A stretch of DNA of 39,014 nt from Nodosilinea sp. LEGE 07088 (GTDB lineage Bacteria > Cyanobacteriota > Cyanobacteriia > Phormidesmidales > Phormidesmidaceae): NCBI RefSeq assembly GCF_015207395.1, contig NZ_JADEWX010000040.1:1-39014 (forward strand), written 5' to 3'. The translations under genes were made by a program, and so were the position numbers. Numbering within the stretch: position 1 is the first letter of the stretch; every line of letters starts with the position of its first letter. The notes beneath the pieces were generated by a model. It did no database searches, was not told the DNA's origin, and saw only the letters and a program-made list of their open reading frames with translations. Positions 22,894-31,635 of this stretch are shown here, in pieces.

Positions 22894-24078
22894 TTAGCGG
22901 TCTACCGACCCCATAATCACGTCGATACTGCCCAAGATAGCCATAATGTCGGCCACCTTAACGCCCTTGAGCAGGTGAGGCAAAATCTGTAGATTGTTAA
23001 AATCAGGGGCGCGGATCTTAAACCGCCAGGGAAAGACGTTGTCATCACCCATGATGAAGACGCCCAGCTCACCTTTACCACTCTCTAGGCGTACATAGTG
23101 TTCCCCGGCCGGAATTTTGAACGTAGGGGGGATTTTCTTGCCGATGAACTGGTAGTCAAAGCTGTTCCACTCTGATTTGGGGCCTTCGGACATGCGCTTG
23201 GCCTCTAGGTTCTCAAAGGGGCCACCGGGCAGTTGGGCGCAAGCCTGTCGAATAATTTTGATCGACTCGCGCATTTCGCGCACCCGCACCTGGTAGCGGG
23301 CCATGCAGTCGCCTGCGGTTTCGTAGTGCACATCCCAGTCAAAGTCGTCATAGCACTCGTAGTGATCGACCTTGCGCAGATCCCACTTTACTCCCGAGCC
23401 GCGCAGCATGGGGCCAGACAGCCCCCAGGCGATCGCCTCGTCGCGGGTAATGGTGCCAATGCCCTCGATGCGGCGGCGAAAGATGGGGTTGTTGGTGATC
23501 AGCTTCTCGTACTCATCAACCTTGGGCAAGAAATAGTCGCAAAAGTCCAAACATTTGTCGATCCAGCCGTAGGGCAAATCGGCAGCGACACCGCCAATGC
23601 GGAAGTAGTTGTTGTTGATCAGGCGCATGCCGGTGGCGGCTTCCCACAGGTCGTAGATCATCTCCCGTTCGCGGAAGATGTAGAAGAAAGGCGTCTGGGC
23701 ACCCACGTCGGCCAAAAATGGGCCAAGCCACAGCAGGTGGTTAGCGATGCGGTTCAGCTCCAGCATGATGACGCGAATGTAGCTGGCCCGCTTGGGCACG
23801 TCGATGTCGGCTAGCTGCTCGGGAGCGTTGACCGTGATGGCTTCGTTGAACATACCCGCCGCATAGTCCCAGCGGCTAACGTAGGGCACAAACATCACGT
23901 TGGTGCGGCTTTCGGCAATTTTTTCCATGCCTCGGTGCAGGTAGCCAATCACCGGTTCGCAGTCGATCACGTCCTCACCGTCGAGGGTGACAATGAGCCG
24001 CAGCACCCCGTGCATAGAGGGGTGGTGGGGGCCCATGTTGAGCACCATGGGCTCGGTCTTAGTTTCAATGATTGACAT
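22894..24078 (-). CDS. ndhH: NAD(P)H-quinone oxidoreductase (NDH-1) subunit H
   Basis: The 394-aa, 49-kDa-type subunit of photosynthetic NDH-1, in the peripheral arm on the cytoplasmic face of the thylakoid membrane; it helps form the plastoquinone site. Sequence landmarks: [62 protein letters not shown] and the C-terminal [12 protein letters not shown]. Residues His and Tyr of the quinone pocket region are as expected. I chose the ATG at 24078 ([10 protein letters not shown]) over 24090 because it matches the usual start. As is common in cyanobacteria it is not in an ndh operon here. It is divergent from the small membrane protein gene. Confidence 0.98.
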   Translation of the reverse strand: MSIIETKTEPMVLNMGPHHPSMHGVLRLIVTLDGEDVIDCEPVIGYLHRGMEKIAESRTNVMFVPYVSRWDYAAGMFNEAITVNAPEQLADIDVPKRASYIRVIMLELNRIANHLLWLGPFLADVGAQTPFFYIFREREMIYDLWEAATGMRLINNNYFRIGGVAADLPYGWIDKCLDFCDYFLPKVDEYEKLITNNPIFRRRIEGIGTITRDEAIAWGLSGPMLRGSGVKWDLRKVDHYECYDDFDWDVHYETAGDCMARYQVRVREMRESIKIIRQACAQLPGGPFENLEAKRMSEGPKSEWNSFDYQFIGKKIPPTFKIPAGEHYVRLESGKGELGVFIMGDDNVFPWRFKIRAPDFNNLQILPHLLKGVKVADIMAILGSIDVIMGSVDR

Positions 24079-24176
24079 AGGGCTACCCAATGGCCGAAGT
24101 ACTGTTGTGCTGTATCTTTGAGTATCTTAATGGGTATCGCCTCAGTTGGCATAGTCAGCAGAGATTGGGATCGCTA

Positions 24177-24458
24177 ATGGCTCGGAAACTTTTGCTAATT
24201 GTTTGCGCCATTGTTCCAGGTATGGCCGGGGTAGCCGTTTTTGGCTACTACGCCCTGGTGGATTGGGGCGCTCTACAACTGGCCTACCAGAATTACGAGG
24301 CTGTTATTAACCAGAACAGCGGGCTAGAGGCCATTTTTGTTGCCCATGGGAGCCAGAATATTCACCGCATTAACCTTTTTGCCGAGGGTACCTGGACATT
24401 GCTGAGCGCACTCCTAGCCATAGTTGGCATCCACGGACTGAGCACGCGCCGGGCCTGA
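24177..24458 (+). CDS. Small hypothetical membrane protein, 93 aa
   Basis: Starts with MARKLLLIVCAIVPGMAGVA, a hydrophobic N-terminal segment, and ends with a second one (WTLLSALLAIVGIHGL), giving two predicted spans around a loop with AYQNYEAVINQNSG. The earlier ATG at 24090 would overlap the ndhH start region and adds an unlikely 29-residue leader, so I prefer 24177. I do not recognise a named family. The stop codon TGA at 24456 already lies in the first unit of the tandem repeat that separates it from rsmH, and an intrinsic terminator closes that repeat. Confidence 0.6.
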   Translation: MARKLLLIVCAIVPGMAGVAVFGYYALVDWGALQLAYQNYEAVINQNSGLEAIFVAHGSQNIHRINLFAEGTWTLLSALLAIVGIHGLSTRRA

Positions 24459-24663
24459 GGCTGGGCCAGATGTCTCGCCTGAGGCTGAGCCAGATGTCTC
24501 GCCTCAGGCTGAGCCAGATGTCTCGCCTCAGGCTGAGCCAGATGTCTCGCCTCAGGCTGAGCCAGATGTCTCGCCTGAGGCTGAGCCAGATGTCTCGCCT
24601 GAGGCTGAGCCAGATGTCTCGCCTCAGGCTGAGCCAGATGTCTCGCCTGAGGCTGAGCCAGAT
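24454..24663 (+). repeat. 24-bp minisatellite, eight full copies plus 18 bp
   Basis: The unit CCTSAGGCTGAGCCAGATGTCTCG repeats in direct tandem from 24454; only two sites vary: G or C at base 4 (order G G C C C G G C G) and one G for A in copy 1. In the rsmH frame the array is open and reads PEAEPDVS or PQAEPDVS repeatedly, continuous into RsmH, but no ATG, GTG or TTG precedes the rsmH ATG after the stop at 24439. A second forward frame reads MSRLRLSQ repeats. There are no spacers, so it is not a CRISPR. Copy number is likely to vary between strains. Confidence 0.95.
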
Positions 24664-24686
24664 ACAGTAGGCTCAGCGAGATTTTT
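24652..24686 (+). terminator. Intrinsic terminator built from the last repeat copy
   Basis: GCTGAGCC (24652-24659, part of the last repeat unit) pairs perfectly with GGCTCAGC (24670-24677) around a 10-base loop; a run of five T follows at 24682-24686. It would end transcripts of the small membrane protein 14 bp before the rsmH start. Other copies of the repeat could compete to pair with the right arm. Confidence 0.6.
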
Positions 24687-24699
24687 AAACGGTTGGGGA

Positions 24700-25569
24700 A
24701 TGGCTGATTTGGATTTTCACCATGTGCCGGTGCTGCCCGAGGCGGTCATTGAGGGATTGAATATGCAGCCTGGTGGCCGGTATCTGGATGCCACGGCGGG
24801 GGGTGGGGGCCATAGTCGGCTGATTTTGGAGGCCGACCCAACGGTAAGCCTGGTGGCGGTAGATCAGGACGGGGCGGCGATCGCCGCTACCCAGACCAAC
24901 CTGGCCGAGTTTGGCGACCGCGTTACCTATTGGCACGGCAACTTTGCCGAGTTCAACTCTGCTGGAGCACTCTTCAACGGCATTCTGGCCGACCTGGGGG
25001 TGAGCTCGGTGCAGCTTGACGTGGGCGATCGCGGCTTTAGTTTTCGCCAAACCGCCCCCCTCGACATGCGTATGGACCCGCGCCAAGACCTGACCGCCGC
25101 CGCCATCGTCAACCACTGGGATGAAGTCGAGTTGGCCAACTTGATCTATACCTACGGCGAAGAACGCCTCTCGCGCCGCATTGCCCGCAAAATTGTAGCC
25201 CAGCGCCCCTGGCAAACCACCACCGACCTAGCCGAGGCGATTTCGTACTGTGTGCCTCGCAGCTATCGCTATGGCCGCATTCACCCGGCTACCCGCACCT
25301 TTCAGGCGTTGAGAATAGCGGTCAACCGAGAGCTAGACGTGCTTGAAACATTGCTCAAACGCTCACCTACCTGGCTGGCACCCCAGGGACGACTCGTCAT
25401 CATCAGTTTTCATAGCTTGGAAGATCGCCTCGTGAAGCACACGTTGAAAGATTCCCCAGACCTTAGGGTGATCACTAAAAAACCCGTGGTTGCTACCGAG
25501 GCCGAAATTAACCAAAATCCGCGATCGCGTTCGGCCAAGCTCAGGGTGGCCGAACGTAACCTGTTTTAA
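24700..25569 (+). CDS. rsmH: 16S rRNA (cytosine1402-N4)-methyltransferase
   Basis: A 289-aa SAM-dependent methyltransferase (formerly MraW). It methylates N4 of C1402 in the decoding centre of 16S rRNA. Landmarks: HHVPVLPEAVIEGL at the start, the SAM loop LDATAGGGGHSRLIL, AVDQDGAA, GILADLGVSSVQLD with DRGFSFR, LDMRMDP, HPATRTFQALRIAVN and SFHSLEDRLVK. It is full length. The ATG at 24700 matches family starts, and only a weak GGGGA ribosome-binding sequence precedes it. It is not in a division/cell-wall cluster here; the upstream DNA is a tandem repeat ending in a terminator, so its promoter position is unclear. Confidence 0.97.
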   Translation: MADLDFHHVPVLPEAVIEGLNMQPGGRYLDATAGGGGHSRLILEADPTVSLVAVDQDGAAIAATQTNLAEFGDRVTYWHGNFAEFNSAGALFNGILADLGVSSVQLDVGDRGFSFRQTAPLDMRMDPRQDLTAAAIVNHWDEVELANLIYTYGEERLSRRIARKIVAQRPWQTTTDLAEAISYCVPRSYRYGRIHPATRTFQALRIAVNRELDVLETLLKRSPTWLAPQGRLVIISFHSLEDRLVKHTLKDSPDLRVITKKPVVATEAEINQNPRSRSAKLRVAERNLF

Positions 25570-25613
25570 GCCCGGGGGTTTAAGCCAGAGGGTTTAAGCC
25601 CGAGGGTTTAAGC
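25566..25613. repeat. Three 14-bp tandem repeats over the rsmH stop codon
   Basis: TTAAGCCCGGGGGT, TTAAGCCAGAGGGT and TTAAGCCCGAGGGT follow each other without gaps from 25566, then a partial fourth copy (TTAAGC). The rsmH stop codon TAA (25567-25569) is in the first unit. Confidence 0.85.
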
Positions 25614-26003
25614 ATCGCAGGGTGAGCCATTAATCCTCGGGACGCCCAAACTAACGTTGAGGGTGACTGGGCTAACGTACCAACACGCTTTACCCGCTGT
25701 TAAGTAAAGCTCTCTGCGTGGTTTTCACGCCATGGGAGAGGGTTAAGCCTGTATGTTCATTCAGTATTTTATGGATAGAAAGGAGTATAAAAAAGCAAAT
25801 CTAGGAGCAAAAGATGTTTTTTGCTTAAAACTTATTTATGAAGGTGTTTGAAAAACCGTATTTGTAACAACATTCCTGGAATATCAGGTAAAGATTAAAA
25901 TTAATTCGCAAAAAATAGAGTTGCCTCACATTCCCTTCATATAAGATTAGTGGTGTGAGGAAGAGATCTGTTCACAGGTAAAATCCTTTATTGGACAACA
26001 ATC
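25614..26003. other. AT-rich intergenic region after rsmH
   Basis: About 390 bp without a gene. GCGTG-GTTTT-CACGC near 25717-25731, inside CTCTC/GAGAG arms, may terminate rsmH transcripts. The second half is strongly AT-rich; TTGCCT at 25921 with TAAGAT at 25942 is a weak promoter candidate for the next small gene. Confidence 0.35.
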
Positions 26004-26192
26004 ATGAACACCTCAATAGATGATAACTATCGATTTTCAGTGCTTCCTGGCACCCGTGATCATCGAGGCTTTTTTATCCAAGAAACAACCTATGAATTGG
26101 TTGATGTCAGCGATGCTGGCTGGGCGCACATTTGTTTAGATAGTGCGGCTTGCTACTACGTTGATCCAGCAAATATTAAGGCTTCTCGATAA
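26004..26192 (+). CDS. Small hypothetical protein, 62 aa
   Basis: Reads MNTSIDDNYRFSVLPGTRDH, GFFIQETTYELVDVSDAGWA and HICLDSAACYYVDPANIKAS. It has a folded-protein composition with acidic bias and no membrane segment. No strong ribosome-binding site is visible before the ATG, although the gene follows an AT-rich upstream region suited to a promoter. I recognise no family. A second small gene follows on the same strand. Confidence 0.5.
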   Translation: MNTSIDDNYRFSVLPGTRDHRGFFIQETTYELVDVSDAGWAHICLDSAACYYVDPANIKASR

Positions 26193-26334
26193 GTTGTCTC
26201 AATTCGGCTTGACTTCAGCTCCTGACCATAGACGGGTTTAACACCAGAGAAATCTGGCCTCTGCTATGGTTTGGAGCTACCCATAAGGAGTGATTTTCCT
26301 AACCTACCGTCTTCCCAATAGGTCATCTAACATT

Positions 26335-26544
26335 ATGAATGCTGCAACTCGCATGTTCGCTGTGTACGTGTCTGACCTCGTGATTGAACTACGTGACAAT
26401 GGTAGCCAATATGCTGGCGATGGTCGTTTGCTCTGTCGCCAGAGCAACTACGACAGCCTGTTTAAATTTGCTAGAAATCTAGCTCTCAATCGCGCTATTC
26501 CCCTCCGGGACTATACCCAATCAGCAGTTCAGTATCAGTACTGA
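26335..26544 (+). CDS. Small hypothetical protein, 69 aa
   Basis: Reads MNAATRMFAVYVSDLVIELR, then QYAGDGRLLCRQSNYDSLFK and FARNLALNRAIPLRDYTQSA. It looks like a compact alpha/beta protein. The ATG at 26335 is preferred; a GTG at 26290 would add 15 residues, but the AAGGAG there is directly adjacent and too close to serve it. No function is known to me. It ends 50 bp before a strong terminator hairpin, so it is probably expressed as its own unit. Confidence 0.55.
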   Translation: MNAATRMFAVYVSDLVIELRDNGSQYAGDGRLLCRQSNYDSLFKFARNLALNRAIPLRDYTQSAVQYQY

Positions 26545-26593
26545 TTGCCCCATAGCTTGGGCTAGCCTGTTAGAGAAAATTCTATACGATGCC

Positions 26594-26636
26594 GCCTCTC
26601 TATCTTGACTGTCAATAGATAGAGAGGCTGTGTTTT
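26594..26636 (+). terminator. Strong 12-bp stem terminator between convergent genes
   Basis: GCCTCTCTATCT (26594-26605) pairs perfectly with AGATAGAGAGGC (26617-26628) around an 11-base loop, followed by TGTGTTTT. It lies between the small plus-strand gene and the minus-strand monooxygenase gene and may act for both. Confidence 0.75.
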
Positions 26637-26659
26637 GGGCCTCATTTTTGTGTGTAGAA

Positions 26660-27943
26660 CTATATCTGCCGCCCTTGCTGGGCTAGCCGAGGCACACGAC
26701 CAAGGCGTCCTGTCATTAACCGTAACGCTAGGCGCTTGAGGGGGGGGATATGGCTCAGCAGCCACAGCCCTCCGCGCCGCAGCACCACCATCGGCAGTAC
26801 CTGGTTTGAGAAGGTGCGGGTAAGAATGTCGGTAAAGCTGAGAATGACCCAGTTCTCCAGGCGTCGCCAGCGCTCGTAGCGGCGGAGCACTGACACACTG
26901 CCGAGATCTTGTTTTTTCTGGTAGGCAGTTGTCAGCACCTCGGCTAGGGCGGCGGCATCTCGAATGCCCATATTGAGCCCCTGACCACCGACAGGGTGGC
27001 AACTGTGGGCGGCATCGCCAACGAGGGCGAGGCGGGGCTGCACGTAGCGATCGCACTGCATCAGCTGCACCGGGAACAGGGCGGGCGGGGTTAGCCGCTT
27101 GAGCTGGCCCATGTGGCTGCCATAGCGCTGCTTGAGCTGGGCCATAAACTCTTCCTCAGGTAGGGCCAAGATGGCTTCAGCCTCAGCGTGGGGAGCCGTC
27201 CACACTACCTGGCAGCGCCCGTCGGCCAGGGGCAAAATAGCGAAAGGGCCACTGGGCCAAAACCGCTCATAGGCAGTATTTTGGTGGGAATATTCTGGCT
27301 CGACAACCATTGTCACGCAGGACTGCCGGTAGCGCCAGCCAAAGCTACCGATGTCGGCCTGCTGGCGCAGAGATGAGCCTTTGCCATCGGCGGCAACCAT
27401 CAGCAGCGATCGCAGCTGCATCGTCCCCTCGGGGGTCGTCACCTCAGCGGTGACCCAGCTGCCCCGATCGTGTATTTCTCCCAGCTGGGCCGAGCAGAGG
27501 TAGTCAATATTGGGGGCCAGGGCGATCGCCCCTTGCAGCGCCGCCATTAGTACCCGATGCTCAGCGCCATAGTAGACGGCCTCGGTGCCCAAATCCTCCG
27601 GGAGAAACCGCACTACCTGACCGTAGTTGCCGTCCGAAAGCTGTACTTTATCGAAGTGGCAGATGTGCGGCCCAATCTGGGGCCACAGTTTCAGACCCTT
27701 AAAAATATCTGCCGAGGTCAGCGAAAAAGCGTAGGCCCGCTGCCAAGCCGCCGCCGCCGCCGCCGTTTGGGTCTCAATCACCGCAATTGTCATGCCGCTG
27801 GGTGCTAGGGCGGCGGCCAGGGTAAGCCCAACAATGCCGCCGCCCACAATAGCTACATCTACCGCTAGTTCTGACCGTGGATACTCCGGTTGAGAATCGT
27901 CTGCTGGTAAAGGAGTCCGAAATTGCGGAGTGATAGCCTTCAT
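26660..27943 (-). CDS. UbiH/COQ6-type FAD-dependent monooxygenase
   Basis: A 427-aa flavoprotein hydroxylase. The N-terminal dinucleotide fold is VAIVGGGIVGLTLAAALA (about 30-47). The middle DG motif reads LMVAADGKGSSLRQQ, and the second FAD motif is LALVGDAAHSCHPVGGQGLN followed by MGIRDAAALAEVL. This combination marks the UbiH/COQ6 family of aromatic-ring hydroxylases. In cyanobacteria, which lack ubiquinone, such enzymes are candidates for plastoquinone ring hydroxylation; this is inference. An extra run of Ala (TAAAAAAWQ) sits after the first motif. The 20 residues before VDVAIVGG are variable, so the start could be a little downstream. It is followed on the same strand by no close gene. 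Confidence 0.88.
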   Translation of the reverse strand: MKAITPQFRTPLPADDSQPEYPRSELAVDVAIVGGGIVGLTLAAALAPSGMTIAVIETQTAAAAAAWQRAYAFSLTSADIFKGLKLWPQIGPHICHFDKVQLSDGNYGQVVRFLPEDLGTEAVYYGAEHRVLMAALQGAIALAPNIDYLCSAQLGEIHDRGSWVTAEVTTPEGTMQLRSLLMVAADGKGSSLRQQADIGSFGWRYRQSCVTMVVEPEYSHQNTAYERFWPSGPFAILPLADGRCQVVWTAPHAEAEAILALPEEEFMAQLKQRYGSHMGQLKRLTPPALFPVQLMQCDRYVQPRLALVGDAAHSCHPVGGQGLNMGIRDAAALAEVLTTAYQKKQDLGSVSVLRRYERWRRLENWVILSFTDILTRTFSNQVLPMVVLRRGGLWLLSHIPPLKRLALRLMTGRLGRVPRLAQQGRQI

Positions 27944-28129
27944 AGATATTGAGGTTTGCTGTTAGCTAACAGTCTTATTCTGACCCGATTATCTGTGGGA
28001 AAGCAATGTGAAAAGCAGACGGTAGACGGAATCCAAGTTCGGGATTAGCTCAAGCTTTGGGAAAATAGCCTCTTCGTCCTCCTCTGGGATGAGCTAAGGG
28101 TGGGTTAAACCAATGCACCGCCCATGGTA

Positions 28130-28909
28130 TTAACCCTCTGGTTCTATGCCTGCGGCTCGGAGCTGTGCCGCCAATCGTTCGGCTCGCTGGCGCTCTTGTT
28201 CGGCCCGCTGGCGCTCTTGCTCGGCCCGCTGGCGCTCTTGCTCGGCCCGCTGGCGCTCTTGCTCGGCCTGTTCTTTGCCCCAGGGAAGCAGCTCATTTTG
28301 AGCATTCCACCAGCGCAGCCAGTAGCCGGTGCGGTTTTCGCGGGTGCCTTGCCAAACCCCTAGTGCTAGGCCAAGCTCGTCGATCCAGAACTGCTGTTGG
28401 CTATTGGCAGAGGCGAGCTCGTACTGCCCTGATTCATTTAGCCGATAGACCTCTAGCAGACCACTCTCGGGCTCAAAAATAACGTAGTTTGGCACCTGCA
28501 GCACCTGTTCATAAAAAAACCACTTGCCGGGGGGATAGGTGGGCTTGATGGAATATTCTCCCCCCTCGGTATCGGAGAGAAATTCCATTACAATCGCTGG
28601 GAAGTCTCCCTGAAGCTGAGGCGTATAGCTGCGTTTAACCTCTTCCCTAGAGGCCCGAATAGTGGCCACGTAGCCCCAGTCTGGGGCTTTAACCACGGTT
28701 TTACCGTTCACGGTGGCACACAGGCCATAGTTGGTCATCACCAGGGCCTGGTCAGAGAGTTGCCCGGCTAGTGCTAGGCTCTCCGTTAGCGCAGCGGCGA
28801 TCGCAGGCTGGTTGATATTATCCACAGGCTCATCGTCCAGGACAAAATCATCGGGCAATTTTTCCCAGGTCACCACCAGGGACGATTGAGGAGCTGCTAC
28901 CATAGCCAA
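28130..28909 (-). CDS. Uma2 family endonuclease-like protein with repeat coiled-coil tail
   Basis: A 259-aa intact Uma2 (DUF820) protein. The PD-(D/E)XK-type core has APDWGYV (Asp77), AIVMEFLSD (Glu109) and a candidate Lys near GKWFFYEQ (Lys129), then VPNYVIFEPESGLLEVYRL. The C terminus is a heptad tail, four perfect EQERQRA units ending in ERLAAQLRAAGIEPEG, a pattern common in cyanobacterial Uma2 proteins. The heptads are encoded by a 21-bp tandem repeat. Nuclease activity is predicted from the fold only. It is the only intact one of three Uma2 loci in the window. It precedes the monooxygenase gene by 186 bp on the same strand. Confidence 0.85.
   Translation of the reverse strand: MAMVAAPQSSLVVTWEKLPDDFVLDDEPVDNINQPAIAAALTESLALAGQLSDQALVMTNYGLCATVNGKTVVKAPDWGYVATIRASREEVKRSYTPQLQGDFPAIVMEFLSDTEGGEYSIKPTYPPGKWFFYEQVLQVPNYVIFEPESGLLEVYRLNESGQYELASANSQQQFWIDELGLALGVWQGTRENRTGYWLRWWNAQNELLPWGKEQAEQERQRAEQERQRAEQERQRAEQERQRAERLAAQLRAAGIEPEG
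28180..28263. repeat. Four 21-bp tandem repeats in the Uma2 tail
   Basis: The unit CGGCCCGCTGGCGCTCTTGCT occurs three times exactly (28201-28263), preceded by one copy with two changes (28180-28200). Each unit encodes one EQERQRA heptad on the minus strand, so unit gain or loss keeps the frame and changes coil length. Confidence 0.95.
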
Positions 28910-29008
28910 CCTCGTGAACTGCGGGGCGGGGCCTAAGCCTCTATTTTAGTGTCAGTTCTCTAGCATTAGTCGGGGAAGCACCGTCCCCTTTTGAGAGGGG
29001 AGGCAACG

Positions 29009-30142
29009 CTAAGCCGCCATCGGTAAAGAACGCTGCATCAGCACCTGACCATAAAACTGCTGCAGTTGGCGAGTCGCGGCAGACCAACCCCACTGCTCAG
29101 CCTCGGCGACGGCATTGCGGCGCATTAGTTCGCGCTCTGCCCTAGCTTCGATCAATCGTCGGGTCGCATTGATGGCTCCGGCCTCATCCGTTGGGTCGAA
29201 GAGGAAGCCATTCATGCCGTCGGTGACGATATCGGGAATGCCGCCGGAGTTGGCGGCAACGACCGGGCAACCTGCGGCCATCGCTTCCAGCAGCACCAAA
29301 CCCAACGTCTCGGTGCGAGAAGGGAACACAAAGGCATCGGCGGAGGCGTAGGCCGAGGCTAGATCTGCCCCTGCCAAGTAGCCGACAAAGTTGGTATTTG
29401 TGCCCTCAAAATGGGCCTCTAGCTCGGTGCGGTAGGGGCCGTCGCCCACCAGCGCCAGTCGGGCGCCAGGAATAGCTTCAAGCACCGGCTTGATGCGGTC
29501 AATTTCTTTTTCGGCGGAGAGGCGACCAATATAGAGCAACAGGGGGGCTTCGGGGTGGCCGCTCGAGAGGCGATCGCGCATCTCCGGACTGGCCAACTCG
29601 GGCCGAAATAGCTCGGTATCGACGCCGCGCTGCCACACCTCAATATTCTCGACCCCGTGCTCTGACAACTCGGTCTGCATCGCAGTAGAGGTGACCAGGT
29701 TGAGCTGAGCCTGGTTGTGCATGGCCTTAATCAGCTCCCACATCAGCCCTTCGAGCATACCCAGGCCGTAGTGCTCGAGGTACTTAGGTAGATGGGTGTG
29801 ATACGAGGCTACCAAGGGCAGGTCTAGCGTTTTGCTGTAATAAATCCCCGCTAGACCTAAGACCGCCGGGTTAACAACATGCACTAAGTCAGGCCTAAAA
29901 TCTTCTAGTGCTTCGCCAATGGAAGGCCGAGGCAGAGCCAGCTTTAGTTCGGGATACAGCGGCAGTGGAAATCCTGACACGCCATGGATTTTCGCCCCTC
30001 GATACTCCGTCAAACCTCCTTCTGGAGAGAAGACCAAGACTTGATTACCCTGACGCTGTAAGTGATCAACGGTGTGCTTGAGGCGAGTGACAATGCCGTC
30101 AACTTTCGGCAAAAAGGTCTCGGTGAAGAGAGCAATCCGCAT
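29009..30142 (-). CDS. sqdX: UDP-sulfoquinovose:diacylglycerol sulfoquinovosyltransferase
   Basis: A 377-aa GT4 family glycosyltransferase. It transfers sulfoquinovose to diacylglycerol, the last step in making the thylakoid sulfolipid SQDG, at the membrane surface. The N-terminal fold has ETFLPKVDGIVTRLKHTVDH and HVVNPAVLGLAG; the donor-binding half has LYIGRLSAEKEID, LVGDGPYRTEL and the E-x7-E motif in PSRTETLGLVLLEAMAAGCP. It lies directly downstream of sqdB on the same strand (95-bp gap), which supports the specific assignment over other GT4 enzymes. A 13-bp perfect hairpin sits in that gap. Confidence 0.92.
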   Translation of the reverse strand: MRIALFTETFLPKVDGIVTRLKHTVDHLQRQGNQVLVFSPEGGLTEYRGAKIHGVSGFPLPLYPELKLALPRPSIGEALEDFRPDLVHVVNPAVLGLAGIYYSKTLDLPLVASYHTHLPKYLEHYGLGMLEGLMWELIKAMHNQAQLNLVTSTAMQTELSEHGVENIEVWQRGVDTELFRPELASPEMRDRLSSGHPEAPLLLYIGRLSAEKEIDRIKPVLEAIPGARLALVGDGPYRTELEAHFEGTNTNFVGYLAGADLASAYASADAFVFPSRTETLGLVLLEAMAAGCPVVAANSGGIPDIVTDGMNGFLFDPTDEAGAINATRRLIEARAERELMRRNAVAEAEQWGWSAATRQLQQFYGQVLMQRSLPMAA

Positions 30143-30195
30143 AACAATCGAAGGGGGCTAAGGAAGATGATTGAACATGACACAGGTAAACCCAC

Positions 30196-30232
30196 AAACG
30201 GGGCAATCTTGCAGTGCGGGATTGCCCCGTTT
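30196..30232 (-). terminator. 13-bp perfect hairpin between sqdB and sqdX
   Basis: On the minus strand AAACGGGGCAATC pairs perfectly with GATTGCCCCGTTT (30232-30220 with 30208-30196) around an 11-base loop, starting 5 bp after the sqdB stop. No real T-run follows (GTGGGTTTACC), so partial termination or protection of the sqdB mRNA 3' end are both possible. Confidence 0.7.
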
Positions 30233-30237
30233 CACCA

Positions 30238-31401
<1,164 letters not shown>

Positions 31402-31435
31402 TCAATCTCTTTGCCGATACCAAGACAATCTACCA

Positions 31436-31456
31436 GGTTTAGAGGACCTGTAAACC
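31436..31456. promoter_or_regulatory. 21-bp near-palindrome upstream of sqdB
   Basis: GGTTTAGAGGACCTGTAAACC reads almost the same on both strands (6 bp and 3 bp arms with one mismatched pair each side of the centre). It lies 44 bp upstream of the sqdB ATG, a typical operator position or a 5' leader hairpin. No known regulator site was recognised. Confidence 0.35.
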
Positions 31457-31635
31457 ACCGAATAGAAGATTCAGGGCAGGGGAAAGTTTTTTTTGCCTAC
31501 GATATATTGAGCATCCAGGAAGGTTCATTATCGCAGCTTTGTTTCTATTGGCTGTGAACCTAGCCATTTCTCTAAGGCGCGATCGCTAACCCAAAGCACT
31601 ACGATCAGCACTGTTAAGATGCCGAAAATGTCGAC

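Noticed and set aside
24454-24663. Possible CRISPR array
   Set aside because: Units are in direct contact with no spacers, and there are no cas genes.
24470-24670. Frame encoding eight MSRLRLSQ repeats
   Set aside because: Arises only from the 24-bp tandem repeat; no ribosome-binding site and no non-repeat coding part.
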